A stretch of 64,000 nt of DNA from Nostoc edaphicum CCNP1411 (lineage in GTDB: Bacteria > Cyanobacteriota > Cyanobacteriia > Cyanobacteriales > Nostocaceae). Location: the NCBI RefSeq assembly GCF_014023275.1, contig NZ_CP054698.1, positions 4,340,001 to 4,404,000 of the forward strand. Reading direction: 5' to 3'. The notes under the pieces were generated by a model that searched no databases, was not told where the DNA came from, and saw nothing but the letters and a program-made list of their open reading frames with translations. Within the stretch, counting starts at the first letter, position 1. Each line of letters opens with the position of its first letter. The position numbers and the translations under genes are program-made. Of this stretch, positions 57,088-64,000 are shown piece after piece.

Positions 57088-57760
57088 GAACTTTTTTTAA
57101 TAAATTTTAATTTTATATTCATTCAGCAGCTTGGCTACTTTATGAATAGCTGTCGTGTACAACCTTTACTCTAACTTAGCCCTCCGCCTCCCTTGCTTAT
57201 CAGGAAAGGAAGAAAATTTATTTATTGTGGGTTCTCGATACGCGATAAATCGCCGTCTCTACAAGTGTTTTGGTCTTATCTGAACTTGTATTGACTTATA
57301 ACCTCCCAATGGACATTCCTAATCGGAGACTGGAAACGAGGTAAAAAAGATTTCGTGAAGTGATATTTAACCAAAGATCAAAAACCCGGTTTCTTATAGA
57401 AACCGGGTTTATTATGGTAATATAGTACAGAATTCTGAAAATACTGCTCCTCAACTACACTCAAGGAGCTGTATTATCTCTCCAATTTGTTACCTCTCAC
57501 TTGCTACCTACCTTATTCTCCATAAATACTAGATATGGATGAAGGGAAGTAAGTTAGAGAGTTAATTAGGGAATTACCAAATACTTTGATGCAAATGTCT
57601 AGTGTGTGTATGTCACAGTTGTTTTTTGTCAACTACTAACAACACGTTCTCAAACGAAACTCAAGAAAACATTGCAAATAAACGCAAGGTGTGAAAACAT
57701 CTAGACTAAAAGCCGATAGTTTTTTACACCATCGTGATTTTCTGTCAAGTAACAATCAGT
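57088..57760. other. Intergenic region with two dispersed hairpins
   Basis: No gene. It holds copy 2 of the GATACGCGATAAATCGCC foldback repeat (57237-57259), and a perfect 13-bp hairpin AAACCCGGTTTCT / AGAAACCGGGTTT (57382-57394 and 57398-57410). The second may terminate minus-strand transcription (T5 follows) but also belongs to a dispersed hairpin family. The cluster promoter should lie near 57088-57200. Confidence 0.55.
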
Positions 57761-58177
57761 CTATTCTAAACCACCAGCGCTAGCTGCTCTGACAAGAGCA
57801 GCTAGGTCTTGAACTTCTGCAAAAGCGCCGGTAGTAATTAGTTCTGCAATAGCTGATTCGATTGAGCCACTGCCAGCTGTAGCCACTGAGGCTTCAACTG
57901 TACCTGGGTTTATTTCAAGACTTTCTATATCTTCATCGTTGCCACCTACAACACCAGCACCAGGTGTAGGTGTGATAGTTAATGGACCAGGAAATTGTGT
58001 ACCAGTAGGTGCAGTGATCTCACCACTGACGCTGATAGAAGAACCTGATGGTCTAACGATTGTAACAGCGCCACGAGCAGCAGCATCTCCAGCATTTGCA
58101 GGTGCAGCGAATAAATTACCAACACCAACCAAACCTAATACGCAGATGCTTCCTTTAACGATCGCAGAAATTTTCAT
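57761..58177 (-). CDS. Secreted hypothetical protein
   Basis: A 138-residue protein with a clear signal peptide (MKISAIVKGSICVLGLVGVG then FAAPANA). The mature part is Gly/Ala/Thr/Pro-rich and acidic (PTPGAGVVGGNDEDIESLEI) with no cysteine. No family recognised. The ATG at 58177 follows AAGGAGA. It is a lone gene between long non-coding stretches, which suggests individual regulation. Confidence 0.75.
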   Translation of the reverse strand: MKISAIVKGSICVLGLVGVGNLFAAPANAGDAAARGAVTIVRPSGSSISVSGEITAPTGTQFPGPLTITPTPGAGVVGGNDEDIESLEINPGTVEASVATAGSGSIESAIAELITTGAFAEVQDLAALVRAASAGGLE

Positions 58178-59157
58178 GATTCACAATCTCCTTGTGTTTT
58201 CATCTTTGCGTTTTCAATATAACCTTGAGTTTGGAGGAATATTTCAGTAACAACACTGAAATTATTCAAAATTTCGGAGGTGATAAATTAAAAAATCTAA
58301 TAGAAGAGATTGTTGGTATAGACCTGAACAACAGCAGTCAAATAGCTATAAAAACATAGATTCTGCAAGGCTTCTATTTACTTAATACCGTGATAAAAAT
58401 TGTGGTAATAGTTACCAAGTTCGGATTTTGACAATCAAATCCCAAAAGTACTAGAAGTAAGGCTTTAGACTGCTTCCAGCATCATAATTCTCTGTAAACT
58501 CAGCTTAATAATTAGTCACACATTTTGAGCAATACCCATGCTGTATCTTTGCCAAATCTTAAGTGCATCTTCATGGGTAATATGCTGTGGGCAACGATTT
58601 GAACCTCCAGACTGATTGCGATTCTCGTATGGATGCACAATATTTTGTAAAGGCGCACAACTGTAAGCCTTTACCATATTCCACACAATTGAAAACGGCT
58701 ATAAAATCTAGTTATAGGTTGGTAGAGTGATTCTCTGAAAGAAACGGCTATGCGATCGCACAAAGCACCCACCAGAAGCGATCTGATGGCAAAATCCCAA
58801 AATTTCTTGGTAATGTTAGGGAACTCCAAGAAATAAATTATCCAATATTGTGGGGTGGCATCTTGCCCGCCATATAAACTGCGATCTCGTGTCGCCCACC
58901 CCACAGGAGTTAATTGGATATTTTTTATTTGGAAGTCCCTTAACTTTCTTCGCGCCTACACAAGTTTTTTTAGTCTTTAACTGAAATTATTTAAATAGAA
59001 ATCAATTTTTGATGGATTATTCTGTCTCATACCAGTAGCGAGGTAGAGAATCAATATAGCCAAAAATTACTTCAGCGTTATGCTCAAGCACCATTTAACT
59101 TACTATGTTTATTGTCCCCCAGTTCAATGGGCTACATCTGCCTACGCTTAGGTCATT
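58178..59157. other. 980-bp intergenic region upstream of ppk
   Basis: No convincing gene; a 77-codon frame at 58671-58904 (minus) is mainly translated foldback repeat. It holds the inverted-repeat element at 58815-58942. The last 200 bp, AT-rich, should contain the ppk promoter. I looked for tRNA-like and Pho-box patterns and found none that I could support. Confidence 0.5.
58815..58942. mobile_element. MITE-like element with ~40-bp imperfect inverted ends
   Basis: Left end TTAGGGAACTCCAAGAAATA... to TGGGGTGG (58815-58858) and right end CCACCCCA... to TTGGAAGTCCCTTA (58898-58942) are imperfect inverted copies. The ~40-bp centre (CATCTTGCCCGCCATATAAA) is unpaired. It has no coding capacity. 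Confidence 0.6.
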
Positions 59158-61338
59158 ATGGCAAAATCTAAGAAAAGCTCTACCCCCATCAATCTCAGCG
59201 ATCCACAATATTATCTTAACCGAGAGTTAAGCTGGCTAGAATTTAATGGCAGAGTATTACATGAAGCCTGTGACGATCGCACCCCACTTCTGGAACGCCT
59301 GAAGTTTTTGGGAATATTCAACTCTAATTTAGATGAGTTTTTCATGGTGCGCGTTGCTGGTTTAAAGCAACAAGTAGAAGCGAAAGTCAGCCTGTTAACT
59401 CCCGATGGTCGGACACCACAACAACAGTTAGACGATATTAGGTCTACCCTCATTCCCCATGTAAAGAAAGAGCATCAACATTTTGAAGAAGTACTTCGTC
59501 CGCTACTAGCAAATCATGGCATCCATATCCTGAATTACATAGATTTGAATCAAAAACAGCGGACTCATCTCGACAGTTATTTTGAGGAACAAGTTTTTCC
59601 AGTTTTGACTCCTCTGGCTGTTGATCCGAGTCATCCCTTTCCTTTTATTTCTAATCTCAGTCTGAATCTGGCTGTTGTGGTCAAAAATCCAGACACCGAA
59701 GAAGAATTCTTTGCCAGAGTCAAAGTCCCCAGTGTTCTGCCACGATTTTTACCGATACCGCCTGAGTTGGGAGATCAGAACAGCGAAAAACCTGCCCACT
59801 GGACTGGAGTACCTTTAGAACAGGCGATCGCTCATAACTTGGAATCTCTATTTCCAGGGATGAATATTCAAGAATATCATCCGTTCCGGATTACCCGTGA
59901 TGCCGATTTGGTCTTAGAAGAAGATGAAGCAGATGATTTATTGTTAGCGATCGAACAGGAATTGCGAAAACGGCGACTAGGTGGGAGTCCAGTCCGGCTA
60001 GAAATTCAGTCTCAGACTCCTGACATAGTGCGATCGCGATTATTGCAAGATTTGGAATTAACAGAAAGCGATCTCTACGAAGTAGACGGACTTTTGGGAC
60101 TGCGGGATTTAATGTATTTCATGTCCTTACCACTGCCAGAACTCAAAGATCCACCACGCCAATCTGTTGTACCAATACGGTTGCAAAGACTGAGGGAACC
60201 GAGTTTAGATCCAGATGTTCTAGAAACGGACGAAGGAAAAGACTTTTTTGCTGTGATTCGGGAAAAGGATTTACTAGTACACCATCCTTATCAATCCTTT
60301 TCAGAAACAGTCGTGCGCTTTATTACCCATGCCGCCTACGATTCAAATGTGTTAGCCATCAAGATGACCCTTTACCGGACTTCTGGCGACTCACCCATCG
60401 TCAACGCCTTAATTGCTGCTGCTGAAAATGGTAAGCAGGTATCCGTGCTGGTGGAATTAAAGGCGCGGTTTGATGAGGAGAATAATATTTACTGGGCAAG
60501 ACGACTAGAAAGAGTTGGAGTTCATGTTGTCTATGGTTTAGTGGGTCTGAAAACCCATAGTAAAACCGTCATGGTAGTACGGCGCGAAAAAGACCGGATA
60601 CGTCGCTACGTGCATATTGGGACTGGTAACTATAACCCCAAAACCGCACGACTGTATACAGATTTGGGATTGTTTAGTTGCCGTGAAGAATTGGGTGCTG
60701 ACATCACAGATTTATTTAATTTCTTGACAGGCTACTCTTTACAAAAATCTTATCGAGAGTTGCTGGTTGCGCCTGTGAATATGCGCGATCGCTTTTTGTC
60801 ACTAATTCACCGCGAAATCGAAAATGTTCAAAACGGGTTTTCTGGGCGCATAGTTGCCAAAATGAATTCCCTAGTCGATCCACAAATTATCGCCACACTA
60901 TATGAAGCTTCCCGCGCCGGAGTGCAAATTGACTTAATTATTAGGGGCGTTTGCTGTTTGCGCCCAGGACTCAAAGACATTAGTGAAAATATTCGCATAA
61001 TCAGCATTGTCGGTCGCTTTTTAGAACACTCTCGGATTTATTATTTTCATAACAATACACAGGAGGAAATCTATATTGGCAGTGCCGACTGGATGCGCCG
61101 CAACCTAGATCGCCGAGTCGAAGTAATTACCCCAGTCAAAGACCCAGATATTGCTAAAGATTTGCAAGAAATTATGGGAATTATGCTCGCAGATAATCGC
61201 CAAGCTTGGGAATTACAAGCCGATGGCACTTATATTCAACGTCGTCCCTATGATGATTCTCCAGAAGCAAATTCCCAAAAAATTCTTATGAACATGGCAT
61301 TACGCTCAACTGGTGTAGCCTCAAACCTGATTGATTAA
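59158..61338 (+). CDS. ppk: Polyphosphate kinase 1
   Basis: PPK1 reversibly transfers the terminal phosphate of ATP onto polyphosphate. The 726-residue protein has the N-terminal four-helix domain (YLNRELSWLEFNGRVLHEA), a head domain, and two phospholipase D-like C-terminal domains; the autophosphorylated His lies in YVHIGTGNYNPKTARLYTD and the second active-site His in the THSKT or EHSRIYYF segments. Length is normal. It is followed by a single-domain response regulator on the same strand, 191 bp away. Confidence 0.97.
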   Translation: MAKSKKSSTPINLSDPQYYLNRELSWLEFNGRVLHEACDDRTPLLERLKFLGIFNSNLDEFFMVRVAGLKQQVEAKVSLLTPDGRTPQQQLDDIRSTLIPHVKKEHQHFEEVLRPLLANHGIHILNYIDLNQKQRTHLDSYFEEQVFPVLTPLAVDPSHPFPFISNLSLNLAVVVKNPDTEEEFFARVKVPSVLPRFLPIPPELGDQNSEKPAHWTGVPLEQAIAHNLESLFPGMNIQEYHPFRITRDADLVLEEDEADDLLLAIEQELRKRRLGGSPVRLEIQSQTPDIVRSRLLQDLELTESDLYEVDGLLGLRDLMYFMSLPLPELKDPPRQSVVPIRLQRLREPSLDPDVLETDEGKDFFAVIREKDLLVHHPYQSFSETVVRFITHAAYDSNVLAIKMTLYRTSGDSPIVNALIAAAENGKQVSVLVELKARFDEENNIYWARRLERVGVHVVYGLVGLKTHSKTVMVVRREKDRIRRYVHIGTGNYNPKTARLYTDLGLFSCREELGADITDLFNFLTGYSLQKSYRELLVAPVNMRDRFLSLIHREIENVQNGFSGRIVAKMNSLVDPQIIATLYEASRAGVQIDLIIRGVCCLRPGLKDISENIRIISIVGRFLEHSRIYYFHNNTQEEIYIGSADWMRRNLDRRVEVITPVKDPDIAKDLQEIMGIMLADNRQAWELQADGTYIQRRPYDDSPEANSQKILMNMALRSTGVASNLID

Positions 61339-61529
61339 AAAATAAGTTACTTGTACCTTGACAACTAGCTCAACTTAGTTTTTTTTAGAAAAATTTAATC
61401 TTCTGAGCAGTTGTCTAAGTTGTTTTTCATGGGTTCACACAAGTTATTCAACCATAGGATAGAGTCAGGGCTGGCACTTGTTCCCATAAACTAGAGGGGT
61501 TATTTTGAATAATTTCGTCTTGCCCCTCA

Positions 61530-61946
61530 ATGTTAATGTTATCCTGTGAGCTTTCTACCTTGCGTGTTCTAGTAGTTGACGACCACGAACTGACTCGTTT
61601 AACCTTGCAATTGGTTTTCTCTTGCCAGGAAAATATTCAAGTAGTAGGTTTAGCCAGCAATGGTGAAGAAGCGATAGAAATGGTTAAACGTTGCCATCCT
61701 GATGTCATTGTTCTAGATTTACAAATGCCTGTCATGGATGGCTGGAGTGCGTCTAGTCACATTAAAGCTATATCTCCGAACACCCAGATTCTTGCTTACT
61801 CCTCAGTAGAAGACGTAAATTTTCAGGGGACAAAGGCAATGTCTAGCTTTGATGATGTTTGTAAGAAAGATGTGCCTACAAGCGAACTTATTGCCCTAGT
61901 TAGGCAGTTAGGTCAGCGTGCAGGAGATGGTTCATTTGCAGGATAA
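61530..61946 (+). CDS. Single-domain response regulator
   Basis: A 138-residue receiver domain with LRVLVVDDHELTRLTLQLVF, phosphoacceptor Asp63 (VIVLDLQMPVMDGW) and a C-terminal CKKDVPTSELIALV with the conserved switch Lys. The form DDHELTR is that of NarL-type receivers, but the DNA-binding domain is missing, so it must act by protein contact. The two first Met codons (61530, 61536) are equivalent choices. A strong terminator follows. Confidence 0.9.
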   Translation: MLMLSCELSTLRVLVVDDHELTRLTLQLVFSCQENIQVVGLASNGEEAIEMVKRCHPDVIVLDLQMPVMDGWSASSHIKAISPNTQILAYSSVEDVNFQGTKAMSSFDDVCKKDVPTSELIALVRQLGQRAGDGSFAG

Positions 61947-62022
61947 ATGATACAGCAATATTGCTTCGTCAACTCAGGCTTAGTTCAATTCTGGGGGTTT
62001 GAGCACATGATAATAGTGAGGA

Positions 62023-62066
62023 GCGTCGGTATAACCTGAAGTTAAGGGTTAAACCGACGCTATTTT
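62023..62066. terminator. Bidirectional terminator between convergent genes
   Basis: AGCGTCGGT (62023-62031) pairs with ACCGACGCT (62053-62061), extended by inner AACC/GGTT; ATTTTT follows on the plus strand. It lies between the response regulator and the small convergent gene. Confidence 0.8.
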
Positions 62067-62075
62067 TAATGATTT

Positions 62076-62249
62076 CTACTCTACCGGAATGGTGCGTCTA
62101 AATTCATCAATTAATTCATCCAGTTCTTCCAAAGCCTGATTTACGTCAACTCTCAAAGTTCCCAGGTTTGGTTGCTCCAGTAGGCTTAACAGGTACTCGC
62201 GTTTATTTTGAACTGCGACAATTCGCTCTTTTATAGTCTGTAGATCCAT
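62076..62249 (-). CDS. Small acidic helical protein, 57 residues
   Basis: A small frame read by hand: MDLQTIKERIVAVQNKREYL, then a segment through PNLGTLRVDVNQALEELDELIDEFRRTIP and a TAG stop. It is all amphipathic helix with a central turn, so it looks like a coiled-coil hairpin. AGGAAA precedes the ATG. Composition and codon use look coding, and its end is bounded by a shared terminator. I believe it resembles short cyanobacterial hypotheticals, without known function. Confidence 0.62.
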   Translation of the reverse strand: MDLQTIKERIVAVQNKREYLLSLLEQPNLGTLRVDVNQALEELDELIDEFRRTIPVE

Positions 62250-62417
62250 TATTTTTTTCCTATCTTTAACTACCTTTAAGTTTAAAGTTAACTCAAAATC
62301 CTGCCTTCTGGGACACTATACGCCCTTTTAACTGGGAACGATCTTCTTCCCTAATTTGTTACTCATAGCCGATGATAATAAAACTGACGTATTCAGACTT
62401 TATACTAATTTAAGCTC

Positions 62418-62987
62418 ATGCTACGCCAAATCTCTTTGGGAACACTCGGTTTAACTATCGGCGGCATATTAACGGTTATTGGCTTCATCGCCTATGCTGA
62501 TAATAATGCCACACTCAATCTTGTCGGATTTTTTTACGGCATTCCTCTCTTGTTGGGAGGACTAGCGCTGAAAGCTAATGAACTTAAGCCAGTACCCTTT
62601 AGCCAAACTACGTCACCTTCAGCACTGATGCTACGCCAGCAGCAAGCAACTGATACTCAAAATAAAATTCGCAAAGATATTACCCGATATTGCTACGGTC
62701 AAGATGCTCATTTAGATACAACACTTTCTTTTCTGGGTTTGAGTCCTACAGACCAGGAGCGGCCAACAGTCACAGGGTTGCGAGAAACAGAAGTTAATGG
62801 GAACTATGCCCTAATTTTAGAATTTGATTCACCGCTAATACCATTTGATGCGTGGCAAAAAAAGCAGGAAAAAATGACCAACTATTTTGGCCCTGGATTG
62901 GAGATTCAAATAACACAGCCATCTGAAAATACAATTGAGCTAGCGTTGATCAATACTCAAAAAGAGTCACTAGTCAGCAGTCAATAG
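62418..62987 (+). CDS. DUF2854 membrane protein
   Basis: A 189-residue protein: two N-terminal helices (LGTLGLTIGGILTVIGFIAY; LVGFFYGIPLLLGGLALKANELKPVP) and a soluble C-terminal domain (YCYGQDAHLDTTLSFLGLSP, YFGPGLEIQI). This is the DUF2854 family of cyanobacteria and plastids. No function is established. Its end runs into a TAGTCAGCAGTCAATAG repeat. Confidence 0.87.
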   Translation: MLRQISLGTLGLTIGGILTVIGFIAYADNNATLNLVGFFYGIPLLLGGLALKANELKPVPFSQTTSPSALMLRQQQATDTQNKIRKDITRYCYGQDAHLDTTLSFLGLSPTDQERPTVTGLRETEVNGNYALILEFDSPLIPFDAWQKKQEKMTNYFGPGLEIQITQPSENTIELALINTQKESLVSSQ

Positions 62988-63388
62988 TCAGAGGATGTTT
63001 TAAAAGTCCTTTTATCGGGAGTAAAACGTTTTAGATCCCCCAAAGTCTCCCTTATTAAGAGGTTGTTTGAAAAGTGTTTCGCTGTGACTTTTATCACTTT
63101 TAGATCCCCCTAAATCCCCCTTAAAAAGGGGGACTTTAATTCTGGTTCCCCCCTTTTTAAGCTATCCATTATAAACATCTTTCTTAATAAGAACATTGAC
63201 AAAAAAGAGTAGTTATGTAGGGAAGGATGGAAGCCAAAAAATCACAAGTGACAGGAGAAAATGGGCACGAGAATCAACAGAGTTTGAAAAAGTGAAATTT
63301 TCGCATGGCAACTTTGGTGTAAAAAACTAATTATCGGTAGTGGAAGAAGGAAAACACCGCAGAAACCGACGATAGGATGGAGCAATAA
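62988..63388. other. Repeat-rich intergenic region beside an IS remnant
   Basis: Contains two TTTTAGATCCCCC units (63028 and 63098), a CCCCCTTAAAAAGGGGG palindrome (63114-63130) and an inverted CCCCCCTTTTTAAG copy at 63147. This is common interspersed foldback DNA. The right part (63200-63388) abuts the transposase remnant and may hold its end, but no terminal inverted repeat could be matched. No gene seen. Confidence 0.5.
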
Positions 63389-64000
63389 TTAATTATTGAA
63401 AGACTGGCAAAGCAGCCAACCCTCAACCAGATCATGTAATCGACTTAATCCACGCCAGAGAACTTTTACACCTGGAGAGCCATCGCTTTTGCGACCTAAA
63501 AACCCACCAAGTCGAGCAATCCAATTGACCACTTGAGCCAGAGTCGGTGGTGTAGTATGAGGATAAAGTTGATGATGAATAGTGGTGTAGAGGACTTGCC
63601 ACTCATGAGTGGCTAAAACTAGTTCACAACTAGCATCAGGCTGAAAACGAGCTAAGTAAGTCAGCCACAGCAAACGCCAAGCAACGATACTGTAGGTAGC
63701 CAAAGCCATCTCGATTCTGTGGGCAGTTTCGAGTTGTAACTTCTCAATGCCACAGCCACTTTTTTAAAACATAGTGATAACGTTCAATCAACCAGCGATA
63801 ACTATACCATCGCACATACAGCTCGAACATCTTCCAGACAGGTAATCTCTAAGGTAGTCAGCAGTAACCAGGTAATCGGCTCGATCTCTGGTGGTGGCTC
63901 AACTTCTGTGACTAAAATAGCCTGCAATGTCACTTAGTTGCTAGAAGTTCTGTTTTGGGGGCGATTCTGCGGTGGTGCAATGGTAATTGTGGCATGACGA
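63389..64000 (-). pseudogene. IS4-family transposase remnant (runs off the window)
   Basis: The last 106 codons (63389-63709) read LATYSIVAWRLLWLTYLAR, THEWQVLYTTIHH, LAQVVNWIARLGGFLGRKSDG and PGVKVLWRGLSRLHDL, the C-terminus of IS4/Tn5-type transposases. Upstream, the rest is spread over other frames: YSYRWLIERYHYVLK, then GIEKLQLETAHRIEMAL, and an earlier block PPPEIEPITWLLLTTLEI. There is an in-frame stop TAA at 63934-63936 and at least two frameshifts, so it is not functional. The N-terminal half lies outside the window. Confidence 0.85.

Noticed and set aside
58560..58640. tRNA-like piece (GATTTGAACCTC)
   Set aside because: Only a T-arm-like string; no acceptor or anticodon stems could be drawn.
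58671..58904. 77-codon minus-strand frame upstream of ppk
   Set aside because: More than half lies in the foldback element; no start signal or family.

Overview
The window comes from a filamentous, probably heterocyst-forming cyanobacterium of the Nostoc/Anabaena type. The grounds are: many copies of the HIP1 octamer GCGATCGC; intergenic short tandem heptamer repeats (CAATGCC, GACCAAT and GGGAGTA types); a cphB-cphA cyanophycin pair; cyanobacterial marker genes (RpaB-type regulator, NblB, a cytochrome b6 haem cofactor-assembly (CCB) protein, VTE5-like kinase, DUF2854, DUF760); and a DXCF-type cyanobacteriochrome kinase. I cannot name the species.

Layout. 1-2.6 kb (minus): truncated peptide-ABC binding lipoprotein, ispF, trmD. 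2.6-6.9 kb (plus): cphB and cphA, turning over the nitrogen reserve cyanophycin. 6.9-15.3 kb: tatA-like gene, Ser/Thr kinase, cbiT, cdsA, DUF2993, 23S/16S pseudouridine synthase overlapping a RodZ-like gene, malQ, Nudix. 15.3-23 kb is accessory DNA: a VapBC-like pair, a pentapeptide-repeat/RidA fusion, a ParDE-like pair, a MITE-like inverted repeat, a 14-copy 21-bp tandem array, a frameshifted P-loop NTPase/TPR gene and a lone antitoxin-like gene bracketed by 80-bp repeats. 23-40 kb is mostly core: 2Fe-2S protein, dpsA, carB, a group 2 sigma factor, DUF760, mutT, CBS protein, nblB, a PEP-CTERM protein, DUF456, an M48 relative lacking zinc ligands, CCB protein, rpaB and radA.

40.5-47.6 kb (minus) is the most interesting part. 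It is a double-glycine-leader peptide secretion locus: four precursor genes (one only 50 codons long), a C39-peptidase ABC exporter, an HlyD adaptor, and two decayed or diverged precursor 5' ends. The exporter should cleave leaders after Gly-Gly/Ala-Gly and secrete the cores; no modifying enzyme lies in the window.

47.9-51.5 kb: polyprenol/phytol kinase, yidD, a Pro-rich ORF, ychF, a secreted hypothetical. 51.7-57.1 kb (minus): a three-gene phosphorelay cluster made of a GAF-PAS-PAS-cyanobacteriochrome kinase, an Rcp1-like regulator and a REC-PAS-PAS-kinase-REC hybrid. 57.7-64 kb: secreted hypothetical, ppk, a single-domain response regulator, a 57-codon gene, DUF2854, and a degenerate IS4-type transposase at the edge. 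No tRNA, rRNA or CRISPR array was recognised.
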